Below the pieces are notes generated by a model. It had not been told where the DNA came from, did no database searches, and worked only from the letters and a program-made list of their open reading frames with translations. From the NCBI GenBank assembly GCA_902793325.1, contig CADBCY010000009.1, forward strand, positions 1-64,000: a DNA stretch of 64,000 nt, read 5' to 3'. The position numbers and the translations under genes are program-made. Positions 9,161-17,525 of this stretch are shown here, piece after piece (position 1 is the stretch's first letter; the number at the start of each line of letters is the position of its first letter). Source of the stretch: an uncultured Eubacteriales bacterium. GTDB lineage: Bacteria > Bacillota > Clostridia > Christensenellales > Aristaeellaceae.

Positions 9161-10306
9161 ATGATAACCGCAATTCATATCGAGCTCAATGCGCTGTGTA
9201 TTTTGATACTGTACGCAATCGCGCATCAATCCCTCGCGAACGTCAACCAGCAGATGAACCGCGTGCTGTTCCGGTGCATGGTTTACGGCGTGATCATTCA
9301 GCTTGCGCTGGATATCCTGTGGCGTCTCGTCGAGGGGCGGCTGTTCCCCGGCGCGATCATGGCCAATCGCGTGATCAACGCGCTGTACCTGGCGACAGGC
9401 GTCATACTGGGCTGCATATGGTATCTATACGTGCTGGAGACGCTGGGCTATGCGATCAACCGAAGGCTGCAAACCATCGTCATGCTGCCGGGGCTGTTTT
9501 TCCTGGGGCTCAACGTCGTTTCCATAGGGACGGAATGGGTGTTCACCATATCTCCGGAGAACGTATACGCCCACGGCCCACTGTTCTGGCTGCAAATGAT
9601 CGGCGCTTACGGTATGCTGTCCGTATCCCTGATCCACCTGGTCATCCGGTCACTAAGCCGGAATCGCAGTGTCCCGCGCCATGCCATTCGTTCGCTGTTG
9701 AGCTTTTATTTCATCCCTGTCGTCGGCGCGATCGTCGCGCTGTTCTACACGGGCATGCCGGGCGCCTGGACGTGCGCGGCGATATCCCTCGCCATCATCT
9801 ATATCAACGATCAGGACAACGAGATCATCCGGGACGGCCTCACCGGGCTCAACAACCGCAAGACGCTGGACGGCGTTTTCGGCGAATATGTGAAGCAGGA
9901 AAAGCCCGATCACTCGCTGTATCTGTTCATGATGGACCTTGACAGCTTCAAGCATATCAACGATACGTTTGGGCATCCGGTCGGCGATCGGGCGCTCGTC
10001 GCAGCCGCGAATATGCTGAGCGCTTCCATGGTCAAACGCAAGGGCATACTCGTCCGCTATGGCGGGGATGAATTCCTGGTTATGGGCTTCTTTGACGGAG
10101 ACGGAGACGCGGAGGCGTTCAGGCAATCGATACAACAGCACTTTGACGATTACACCCGCGAAAACAAGCCGCCTTACAGGTTCGCCGTAAGCATCGGATA
10201 TGCGCGTCACACTGAGGGCATGACCTTGAATGCATTGGTGGAACAGGCCGACAGCGAGCTGTACCGGGAAAAACAGCGCACAAAGGCGGGGCTTTCGGGA
10301 GCATAG
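9161..10306 (+). CDS. Membrane-bound diguanylate cyclase (GGDEF)
   Basis: A 381-residue inner-membrane enzyme predicted to make cyclic di-GMP from two GTP. The N-terminal half (about 1-215) has some six or seven hydrophobic helices with no recognised ligand domain. The C-terminal half (about 220-380) is a GGDEF domain: DGLTGLNNR, FMMDLDSFKHINDTFGH, then the intact RYGGDEF active site and the late SIGYA motif. No RxxD inhibitory site is apparent at the usual position before GGDEF, so product inhibition may be absent. The ATG at 9161 was chosen because AGGTGA precedes it and the membrane segment begins directly after. No phosphodiesterase or effector gene is nearby. Confidence 0.88.
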   Translation: MITAIHIELNALCILILYAIAHQSLANVNQQMNRVLFRCMVYGVIIQLALDILWRLVEGRLFPGAIMANRVINALYLATGVILGCIWYLYVLETLGYAINRRLQTIVMLPGLFFLGLNVVSIGTEWVFTISPENVYAHGPLFWLQMIGAYGMLSVSLIHLVIRSLSRNRSVPRHAIRSLLSFYFIPVVGAIVALFYTGMPGAWTCAAISLAIIYINDQDNEIIRDGLTGLNNRKTLDGVFGEYVKQEKPDHSLYLFMMDLDSFKHINDTFGHPVGDRALVAAANMLSASMVKRKGILVRYGGDEFLVMGFFDGDGDAEAFRQSIQQHFDDYTRENKPPYRFAVSIGYARHTEGMTLNALVEQADSELYREKQRTKAGLSGA

Positions 10307-10330
10307 GTTCCCGCAAAGCCCCTTTATCCC
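10288..10330. terminator. Bidirectional terminator between convergent genes
   Basis: The arms at 10288-10300 and 10309-10322 (GGGGCTTT-type stem with one bulged C) form a stable hairpin overlapping the GGDEF stop codon and running into the convergent ABC transporter end. Confidence 0.6.
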
Positions 10331-10332
10331 TG

Positions 10333-12063
10333 TCATATGCTCCAGTCCGCACTGGCGGTTTGCAGCTGCGCCATGTGCCGGAACGCGCTGTCCTCCCGGG
10401 CGAGCAGCTCCTTTGGGCTGCCCTCCTCGGCGACGGTTCCGTCGGACAGAACCACAATTTTGTCCGCGCCGCTGACGGTGCGCATGCGATGGGCGATGAC
10501 GATCACGGTCTTGTCGCGGATCAGCCGGGAGAGCGCCTCCTGGATGACCGTCTCGTTCTCCACGTCGAGGCTGGCGCTGGCCTCGTCCAGCAGTATGATC
10601 GGCGCGTCCTTCAAAAAGGCGCGGGCGATGGAGATGCGCTGGCGCTCGCCGCCGGACAGCTCGCTGCCGTTTTCGCCGATGATCGTATTATACCTCTGCG
10701 GCAGCTTCAGCGCGAATTCGTCGCAGTTGGCCAGCTTGGCCGCGGCAAGCACTTCCGCGTCCGTGGCGTCCTTCTTGCCGACACGGATGTTCTCCAGGAC
10801 GCTATTGTTGAACAGCGTCACGTCCTGAAACACGATGGAATAGACGCCCAGCAGGGTCTCCGGGTCGATCTGCGATATATCCTGCCCGCCGACCGTGATC
10901 CGGCCTTTGCTCACATCCCAGAACCGCGCGGCCAGGCGCGAGACGGTGGTCTTTCCTCCGCCGGACGGGCCGACCAGCGCCGTGACCTGGCCCTGCTTCG
11001 CGGTAAAGGTGACGTCTTTCAGCACCGTCTTGTCGTCGTCATAGGAGAAGCCGACGTTTTCAAAGCGGATGTCATAGCCATTGGGATGGAAGTCCGTCGT
11101 CCCCGTCTGCGCCGGGGTGTCCGCGATCTCGTTCATCCGCTCCACGGGCACGGTGAGCAGGTTCAGCATGCCGAGGTTGATGAGGTTGCCGCTCATCGGC
11201 TCGTACAGCCGCGACGCCACCAGCAGGAAGGAGAAGAACTCCATCACCGTGAGCCGCCCCTGCATGAGCAACGCGCTGCCGGCCACGGCGACCGTGCCGA
11301 TGCCGATCTTCAGGATCAACTGCGCGGAGACGACGAACGCCGCCTGCCCCAACTCCGCGCCGATGGCCTTCTTTTCCACGTCGTCGATCCTGTCGTCCAG
11401 CTCCGAAAGGTAGGAATCCTCCGCGTTACAGCTCTTCAGGTCGCGGGAGGTCTCGATGAACTCCTGCACCGCGTCGTTCAGCCGCACCTTGGATTCGGAC
11501 TGCCTGCGGATGAAGTGCGCCTGCACCTTCTTGGACGCCGCCACGATGAAGATCGCGACGGGGATCGGCCACACCGCCGCCAGCGCCATCTCCCACTTGT
11601 AGAAGCACAGGCCGACGCAGATCAATACGGTGGAGATGAGGCTCCCGTAAAACTGCGGGATCTGGTGGGACGAGGCGTGCTCCAGGGTCTCCGCGTCCGC
11701 CATGATGGTGTTGGTCAAATCCGCCAGGTCCTTCTTTCCGAAGAACGACAGCGGGAGCTTGCGCAGCTTCTCCGCCAGCGAAACGCGCCGCTTGCCGGAC
11801 TCGACGTAGGTCGCGAAGAACGTGGCGTTGTACTGCCAGTAGTTTGGGACGAAGATCAGTATGAGGCAGGCCACCGCGAAGAGCAGGTAGGTCGCCCAGC
11901 GCCCGGCGGCGGTGCCCGCCAGATACTCCCCGGTAAACGCGAACAGCAGCCACACTGGCGTCATCAGCGCGATGTTCGAGAGCGTCGTCGCCGCGATGGC
12001 TTTGAGCATGTCCGCGGCGCCCTTCTCCGTCAGGGCAAACCGTTTCATCATGGTGTGCTTCAC
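10333..12063 (-). CDS. ABC exporter half-transporter, fused permease and ATPase (second of pair)
   Basis: A 576-residue half-transporter: an N-terminal six-helix ABC exporter membrane domain (about 20-305) and a C-terminal ATPase. Walker A GPSGGGKTT lies near residue 365, the signature LSGGERQR near 470 and Walker B IILLDEA near 490, followed by the H-loop AHRM. It overlaps the upstream half-transporter by four bases (ATGA), so the two are translationally coupled and most likely form a heterodimer. The pair is headed by a TetR gene, which fits drug, lipid or siderophore-type export; YbtP/YbtQ-like proteins are a possible relative. The substrate cannot be assigned. Confidence 0.88.
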   Translation of the reverse strand: MKHTMMKRFALTEKGAADMLKAIAATTLSNIALMTPVWLLFAFTGEYLAGTAAGRWATYLLFAVACLILIFVPNYWQYNATFFATYVESGKRRVSLAEKLRKLPLSFFGKKDLADLTNTIMADAETLEHASSHQIPQFYGSLISTVLICVGLCFYKWEMALAAVWPIPVAIFIVAASKKVQAHFIRRQSESKVRLNDAVQEFIETSRDLKSCNAEDSYLSELDDRIDDVEKKAIGAELGQAAFVVSAQLILKIGIGTVAVAGSALLMQGRLTVMEFFSFLLVASRLYEPMSGNLINLGMLNLLTVPVERMNEIADTPAQTGTTDFHPNGYDIRFENVGFSYDDDKTVLKDVTFTAKQGQVTALVGPSGGGKTTVSRLAARFWDVSKGRITVGGQDISQIDPETLLGVYSIVFQDVTLFNNSVLENIRVGKKDATDAEVLAAAKLANCDEFALKLPQRYNTIIGENGSELSGGERQRISIARAFLKDAPIILLDEASASLDVENETVIQEALSRLIRDKTVIVIAHRMRTVSGADKIVVLSDGTVAEEGSPKELLAREDSAFRHMAQLQTASADWSI

Positions 12064-13853
12064 GCCGCATCACCCACCTTCCAATTGACCGACTTTCGGT
12101 ATTCCGCCCACATGGCCGCGTAGAGCCCGTTCCCGGCAAGCAGCTCGTCGTGCTTGCCCTGTTCTTCCACCTGACCGTCCTTCAGCACATAAATCCGGTC
12201 GGCGTTTCGGATCGTGGAGAGGCGGTGCGCGATCATGATGACCGTTCGCCCCTTCGCCATCTCCTGGAAGGCCCGCTGCACCTGCGCCTCGCACTCCGGG
12301 TCGGCGAAGGCGCTGGCCTCGTCGAGGATCACGATGTCGGCGTTTTTCAGCATGGCGCGGGCGATGGCGATGCGCTGCTGCTCGCCGCCCGAGAGATAAG
12401 TGCCCTTGCTGCCAAGTACCGTATTGATGCCCTCCGGCAGGCGCTCGAGGATGTCCATGCACTGGGCTTTTTGGAGGGCTTCCAGCATTTCGCCCTCGGT
12501 GGCGTCGGGCTTTGCGATGCGCAGGTTGTCCGCGATGGAGCGCTTGAGCAGGCGGCTGTCCTGAAAGACATACGCCACGTGCCGCATCAGTTCTTCTTTG
12601 GAAATCCGGCGCGCGTCCACGCCGCCGATGCACACCTGTCCCTCCTGCGGGTCGAAGAAGCGGGAGATCAGCCCGGCGACGGTGGTCTTTCCGCTGCCGG
12701 ACGGCCCGACGATGGCTGTTATCTCATTGCACTCCGCCTTCAGGGACAGATGGGAGACCGCCGTTTGGGCGTCGGGCGCGTAGCGATAGGTCACGTCCGC
12801 AAGCTCCACCGACGCGCCCTCCGGCTCCTGTCCATGCTCCGGTTCCGGCAAGGGCCGGATGCCGAGGACCGCGTCCATCCGGGCCACCGCGTCCTTCACC
12901 TTCATGTCGTTCTCGCTCATGAACATCACCTTGGTCATGGTCGTGGCGATGGCTGGGGTGAATATGACGTAGAACAGGAAGTTCAGCAGGATGTCCATGC
13001 GGTAGTTGTCCCCGCGAATCAGGAACAATGTCAGCCCCAGGATGAAGGCGTATGCGCAGTTGATCAGCACCGTGTAGCCCACCATGGACGAGCGCATCAT
13101 ACGGGTGTAGTGCATGCAGAAATCGCGGTAATCGTCGATGGACGCCTTGAAGCGGTGGAAGGAGAACACGGTCTGGCCGAAGGTCTTGACCACCGGCACG
13201 CCGCGCACATACTCCACGGCCTCGTTGCTCATGCGCTCCAGCGCGTTCTGGTACTGCCGCATGTCCTCCTGCATGGCCGGGCCCGCCATGCGCATCATCA
13301 CGGCAAAGCTCAGCGCGATGGGCACCAGGCAGGCGACGCCGTAGCGCCAGTCGTACACAAACAGCATGACCACCATGCAGATGGGCATGGTGATCGCGCC
13401 CGCCATGTCCGGCAGGTTGTGCGCCAGCAGGGTCTCCGTAGAGCCGGTCACCTCCGTCACGGTCCGGCGCACCTTGCCGGAGCCCATCTCGTCCGCGAAG
13501 CCGATGGGCAGGCGGGCGATGTGACGCATCAGCGCCTTCTTCATGTTGGCGGCGGTTCTGAACGCGCTGCTGTGGGAGCAGACCAGCGCGCCCACGTACA
13601 CCAGCCACGCCAGCACCGCAAACAGCACGGCCAACCAGCCGTTGCGCACGATCCCGGTCGCCCGCGAGAAGTCCGGCTGCACCTCCAATACCTCCCGGAT
13701 GATCCGCCACAGGCAGACGAAGGGCAAAAGCGACAGCACGCTTGACAGCGCGGACAGTATAAGCGACAGGTAGGTCAGCGCCTTATAGCGGCCCGCGTAT
13801 GCCATCAGCCGCCCGAAGGCCGACGGCGACTTGCCCGGTTTCTTTGCTTTCAA
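12060..13853 (-). CDS. ABC exporter half-transporter, fused permease and ATPase (first of pair)
   Basis: A 597-residue partner of the gene at 10333-12063. The membrane domain occupies about residues 20-320. The ATPase carries Walker A GPSGSGKTT (about 383), signature LSGGEQQR (about 487) and Walker B IVILDEA (about 507). Both halves keep canonical catalytic motifs, so neither site looks degenerate. The stop overlaps the next start (ATGA). It is transcribed away from the TetR gene at 13966-14574, with a candidate operator just upstream of its start. Annotated as a multidrug-type exporter by family only. Confidence 0.88.
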   Translation of the reverse strand: MKAKKPGKSPSAFGRLMAYAGRYKALTYLSLILSALSSVLSLLPFVCLWRIIREVLEVQPDFSRATGIVRNGWLAVLFAVLAWLVYVGALVCSHSSAFRTAANMKKALMRHIARLPIGFADEMGSGKVRRTVTEVTGSTETLLAHNLPDMAGAITMPICMVVMLFVYDWRYGVACLVPIALSFAVMMRMAGPAMQEDMRQYQNALERMSNEAVEYVRGVPVVKTFGQTVFSFHRFKASIDDYRDFCMHYTRMMRSSMVGYTVLINCAYAFILGLTLFLIRGDNYRMDILLNFLFYVIFTPAIATTMTKVMFMSENDMKVKDAVARMDAVLGIRPLPEPEHGQEPEGASVELADVTYRYAPDAQTAVSHLSLKAECNEITAIVGPSGSGKTTVAGLISRFFDPQEGQVCIGGVDARRISKEELMRHVAYVFQDSRLLKRSIADNLRIAKPDATEGEMLEALQKAQCMDILERLPEGINTVLGSKGTYLSGGEQQRIAIARAMLKNADIVILDEASAFADPECEAQVQRAFQEMAKGRTVIMIAHRLSTIRNADRIYVLKDGQVEEQGKHDELLAGNGLYAAMWAEYRKSVNWKVGDAA

Positions 13854-13875
13854 TCCAACTCCCTCGCTTTCCGTC

Positions 13876-13903
13876 AGCTAACAGCATGATATTAGTGTTA
13901 GCT
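13876..13903 (-). promoter_or_regulatory. Candidate TetR operator upstream of the ABC exporter pair
   Basis: Inverted repeat AGCTAACA (13876-13883) / TGTTAGCT (13896-13903) with a 12-base spacer; the right arm lies inside a 10-base palindrome GTTAGCTAAC. The operator at the TetR gene's own promoter has the same 12-base spacing and a GTTAGCTTA-like core. Confidence 0.5.
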
Positions 13904-13929
13904 AACCTCGATTTATGCATATCGCCTGC

Positions 13930-13956
13930 CCCACAATGGGAACAGGCGGTATCATC
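13930..13956 (-). terminator. Hairpin between the TetR gene and the ABC exporter pair
   Basis: An imperfect stem built from CGCCTG...CAGGCG around a 4-base loop, just past the TetR stop. It would separate the regulator transcript from the transporter transcript. Confidence 0.4.
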
Positions 13957-13965
13957 ACATCTAAC

Positions 13966-14574
13966 TCAAAACCCGAACAGCGCTTTCCATCCCGGCAGGA
14001 AGAAGACTTCCACCGTCTCCAGACATCGTAAGGACTCCTCCGGGGAATAGCGATGGATCACGGGTTCAAACAGCGCGGTCACGTAGGCGCTGTACAGCAG
14101 GTGCAGCTCCGTGGGGCTGATGGCGCGGATGGAAAGCCCCTTCTCCCGCAACACCGGGAGATATTCAAGCGTTCGCTCCTGCGCGGTCTGCGTCAGGTCG
14201 TGCAGGAAACGCTCGTATTTCGTGCCCGAAGCGCAGGTCAACAGCAGATGATATTCGTCCATGTGGGGATAGACGACCTCGCGCATCATGTCGATCCACG
14301 AATCCTGCCACTGGAGGTTGCCTTCCTCCCGCACCGCGGTCAGGTATCTGGACAGGTGCGTCTCTATCCAGGCATGGAGCCGCTCGACCGCGGGGGCAAC
14401 CAGCTGGTCAAACAGATCCGCCTTGTCGCTGCAATGCCGGTAGAGCCCCGCCGCCGTAAAGCCGCACCGCTGACCGACGCGGCGCATGGAGGCTTTTTCA
14501 AAGCCGTATGCCAGGAATTCCTCCCTGGCCGCGGCCAAGACCTTGACATGGCTGGCGGTTTTGTCCCTGGGCAT
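13966..14574 (-). CDS. TetR/AcrR family transcriptional regulator of the ABC exporter pair
   Basis: A 202-residue protein. Residues about 10-55 are a TetR-type helix-turn-helix (VLAAAREEFLAYGFEKASMRRVGQRCG...AAGLYRHCSDK). The rest is an all-helical ligand-binding domain with no family signature I recognise. The ATG at 14574 is preferred over a GTG two codons earlier because GGAG is seven bases upstream of it. Same orientation as the exporter genes, about 110 bases before them. A palindrome overlaps its own -10, so it is probably an autorepressor that also represses the exporter. Confidence 0.85.
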   Translation of the reverse strand: MPRDKTASHVKVLAAAREEFLAYGFEKASMRRVGQRCGFTAAGLYRHCSDKADLFDQLVAPAVERLHAWIETHLSRYLTAVREEGNLQWQDSWIDMMREVVYPHMDEYHLLLTCASGTKYERFLHDLTQTAQERTLEYLPVLREKGLSIRAISPTELHLLYSAYVTALFEPVIHRYSPEESLRCLETVEVFFLPGWKALFGF

Positions 14575-14586
14575 ACGCACGCTCCA

Positions 14587-14643
14587 TAGTTTACATCGTT
14601 AGCTTACAATGTAAACTATATATCGTTTCCTTCGTTTTGTCAA
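14587..14643 (-). promoter_or_regulatory. Promoter and operator of the TetR gene
   Basis: On the minus strand TTGACA (14638-14643), 17 bases, then TATAGT (14615-14620). A perfect 10-bp inverted repeat, TAGTTTACAT (14587-14596) and ATGTAAACTA (14609-14618) with a 12-base spacer, overlaps the -10 and extends downstream, a typical repressor position. Confidence 0.7.
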
Positions 14644-14756
14644 GTTAAGCTTTTTCACAGGGTTTGCTTTTCATTTTCTGGTATGGAATGATGGCGGCGG
14701 ATGCCCGGAACGACACCTGCCGCCGCCTTCAGGATCACCGCCCAGGGTCACGCGGC

Positions 14757-14935
14757 GTCATCCTGCGCTTCATCCTCGGTTGCGGTTTCTTCCTCAAGCT
14801 GATCGGCGCTCTCGTACATGGTGGTCGTCTCGCCGACTTCGCCGGTCAGCGCTTCGCCGTCCAGGGTAGATGAAGCGGAACACGTCCCGCAGGTGCGCAT
14901 GCATCTCCGGGGATTCGTTCTTTACATGGCGCGTT
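14757..14935 (-). pseudogene. Remnant of a gene's 3' end with an acidic tail
   Basis: Two minus-strand frames that join by a one-base shift near 14863 read KNESPEMHAHLRDVFRFIY then LDGEALTGEVGE... and end in a Glu/Asp-rich tail and a stop at 14757. No start codon or ribosome site belongs to it and no upstream part survives. It loosely resembles the C-terminal region of Rpn/PD-(D/E)XK transposase-like proteins, but that is a weak guess. The remaining 14640-15120 holds nothing else I can support. Confidence 0.35.
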
Positions 14936-15129
14936 GTTCACGAGCATTCATGGTATTCACAACCGTGGTTTCGTGGTTGGGTTTACCAGCTTTATGTCGG
15001 AAAAAGCTGCCGCAGCATCCTTCCAGTTCTCCCGGTTGCGATTATTGAAAATGTTTATTCATACCCCGATGTCGGCTGCGCGCAAGCGTATATTCGCAAA
15101 ACCGCGATCGGTTTTCGCCACAAAAATGA

Positions 15130-15159
15130 TGGACAAACCCTGCGCGTCCGTGCTATAAT
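15130..15159 (+). promoter_or_regulatory. Promoter of the secreted flavoprotein gene
   Basis: TGGACA (15130-15135), 18 bases, TATAAT (15154-15159), followed by a strong AAGGAGG ribosome site at 15181-15187 eight bases before the ATG. Confidence 0.7.
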
Positions 15160-15194
15160 CACGACATCGGGAAAACAATTAAGGAGGAACGCCT

Positions 15195-17372
15195 ATGAAG
15201 AAGATCACCTGTTTCGTATTGATGCTCGCCATGCTGGCCTGCATCGCACCCGCAGCCCTGGCCGAGTACACGCCCGGCACGTACACCGCGGAAGCCCCGG
15301 GCCATGAACAGGGTATCGTGGTCACCGTGACGGTGGATGAAGCGGGCATCACCGCCGTCGATTTGGATCTGAGCAACGAGACGGAGAGCATCGGCGGCGC
15401 CGCCAAAGACGCCCTGATCGAACAGATCATGGCCGCGCAGAGCGCCGACATCGACGGCGTATCCGGCGCGACGGAAACCAGCACCGGCGTGAAGCTGGCG
15501 CTGACGGAAGCGCTGAACGCTGCGTCCGGCGCCACCGGCGGCGAGAAGCAGGCTGTGTCGGACGGCACCTTCAGCGGCACCGCGCCAAGCTTCGGCCTGC
15601 TGGGGCCCCTGACCGCCGAGGTCACGCTGGAAGGCGGGAAGATCACAGACATCAAGGTCGTGTCCGAAACCGACAGCGCCACCGGCGAGTGGTTCGCGTC
15701 AGCCGAGGAACTGCTGATCCCCCGCATCATCGAGAGCCAGTCCCTGGCGGTAGACGCCATTACCGGTGCGACGACCTCCTCCAACGGCATCCGCAACGCC
15801 GTGGCGGCGGCGATCGACGCTGCGGGCGGCAACAGCATGGAGTGGTACGCCGAGGTCCCCAAGAAGGACGACAAGGTCGTTATCGAGGACTACGACGTGA
15901 TCGTGGTCGGCATGGGCGGCTCCGGCGTGTTCTCCTACTGCGCCGCGGCGGATCAGGGCGCGTCCGTGTTCGGCATCGAGGCTGCGGGCAAGATCGGCGG
16001 CAACTCGGTCTGCACCTACGGCCCGATGGCGCTCAACAGCGAGTACCTGAAGGAGAAGTTCACCGACGGCCAGGACTACATCAACGCCGACGACGTCTAC
16101 AAGGTGTGGATGGATTACGTGGAGAGCGACGAGAAGGCCGACGTCATCGCCGAGGCCGTCTATAACTCCGGCTCCGCGCTGGACTACTTCGTAGAGAACT
16201 TCGGCTTTGAATTTGAGGGCCTGGGTCTGCTGGGCAGCTTCGTGGTGCCCGAGTGGGACAAGGAATGGTGCGTATACTCCGCCGACGACGGCAACACCTC
16301 CTGGAACGTCCTCGGCCCGAACAAGACCTTCCAGTTCCTGCGCGCGCTGGACATCGCCAACGCCAAGAACGAGAAGAACCAATACATGACCGAGCTGACC
16401 GCCGATTCCCTGATCTTCGACGGCGCCGGCAAAGCCATCGGCGTCCGCGCGACCTACTACGACGGAACGACCTATGAGATCTACGGCAAGACGATCATCC
16501 TCGCGACCGGCGGGTTCCTCGGCAACGACGAAATGATGAAGGAATACCTGGGTGCGACCGTCAACACCATCGGCGACACGGTGAACAAGGGCGCGGGCAT
16601 TCGGATGGGCCAGTCCGCCGGCGGCGCGCTGTACATGATCGGCACGCTGCCGATGGTACACATCTCCCAGGTGGCGAACCTCATCCGCACGGACGACCTG
16701 ACCGCCGACCAGAAGGCAATCCTGACCGCGCTGGCGCTGACCACCGACGTGCCCATGATCACCACCGCCGGCGAGCCCTGGGGCAACACAAACCAGAGCG
16801 GCACCGCGGACGAGGGCATCAGCGTGGAGATCGTGTTCGCGCCGGATTACATGTACTACAACCTGTACACCCAGGCGGACATCGACGGGATCCGCGAAAC
16901 GGGTCTGTCCGAGGCGCAGGCCACCGCGACCTCCATGTTCCTGTCGCAGGGCGGCACGCTGCCCGAGGCGGGTACGCCGGTGGCCGACATCGACGAAATC
17001 CTGGCTGTGGGCGAGCGCTACGGCGACGTGATCAAGGCCGACAGCATCGCCGAGCTTGCCGCCGCCATCGGTTGCGACGGGGCGACGCTGAGCGAAACGC
17101 TGGGCGGCAAGGAGGATACCTACTATGCTGTGCCCTGCACCAGTTGGGCCTACGGCACCGTGGGCGGACTGGACGTGGACGTGAACATGAACGTGCTGCG
17201 CGCGGACGGCACGCCCATCGAGAACCTGTTCGCGGTCGGCCAGGATTCCGAGGGCGTGTGCAATAAGGACGGGAAGGCCTATACGCCCTGGGGCGGCCAG
17301 GCGCAGAGCTGGACCTTCGTCTCCGGCGAGATCGCCGGCAAGCAGGCTGCCGCACTGGCGCTCGCGGAATAA
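15195..17372 (+). CDS. Secreted FAD-dependent reductase with two FMN-binding domains (fumarate/urocanate reductase-like)
   Basis: A 725-residue extracytoplasmic flavoprotein. Residues 1-23 are a signal peptide (cleavage after ALA). Two consecutive FMN-binding domains follow, each ending in a flavinylation-type motif: SGATETS near 90-96 and TGATTSS near 190-196. From about 232 an FAD-binding fumarate reductase/succinate dehydrogenase-type domain begins with a Rossmann motif (VVGMGGSG); it ends with LFAVGQDSEG and GGQAQSWTFVSGEIAG, typical FAD contacts. By family it should take electrons through covalently bound FMN and reduce a small unsaturated or related acceptor. The acceptor is unknown. 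No ApbE flavin transferase or membrane electron donor is in the window. It is a single-gene unit with its own promoter and terminator. Confidence 0.85.
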   Translation: MKKITCFVLMLAMLACIAPAALAEYTPGTYTAEAPGHEQGIVVTVTVDEAGITAVDLDLSNETESIGGAAKDALIEQIMAAQSADIDGVSGATETSTGVKLALTEALNAASGATGGEKQAVSDGTFSGTAPSFGLLGPLTAEVTLEGGKITDIKVVSETDSATGEWFASAEELLIPRIIESQSLAVDAITGATTSSNGIRNAVAAAIDAAGGNSMEWYAEVPKKDDKVVIEDYDVIVVGMGGSGVFSYCAAADQGASVFGIEAAGKIGGNSVCTYGPMALNSEYLKEKFTDGQDYINADDVYKVWMDYVESDEKADVIAEAVYNSGSALDYFVENFGFEFEGLGLLGSFVVPEWDKEWCVYSADDGNTSWNVLGPNKTFQFLRALDIANAKNEKNQYMTELTADSLIFDGAGKAIGVRATYYDGTTYEIYGKTIILATGGFLGNDEMMKEYLGATVNTIGDTVNKGAGIRMGQSAGGALYMIGTLPMVHISQVANLIRTDDLTADQKAILTALALTTDVPMITTAGEPWGNTNQSGTADEGISVEIVFAPDYMYYNLYTQADIDGIRETGLSEAQATATSMFLSQGGTLPEAGTPVADIDEILAVGERYGDVIKADSIAELAAAIGCDGATLSETLGGKEDTYYAVPCTSWAYGTVGGLDVDVNMNVLRADGTPIENLFAVGQDSEGVCNKDGKAYTPWGGQAQSWTFVSGEIAGKQAAALALAE

Positions 17373-17396
17373 GCTTGCTGCAAGTTTGAGCAACAA

Positions 17397-17433
17397 AAAC
17401 GGGCCTTGCGTCATCGCAGGGCCCGTTTCCCGT
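17397..17433 (+). terminator. Terminator of the secreted flavoprotein gene
   Basis: A stem of AAACGGGCC...GGGCCCGTTT with a small loop, 25 bases past the stop codon and followed by T-rich sequence. Confidence 0.65.
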
Positions 17434-17525
17434 TCAGGACAATCCCCCACCATTAATGAGGCTCTTTTCAATAACGCCGGAAGCGTATTATGGAACACGT
17501 TCCAATCAACCCGCCGTGGCGGCGA

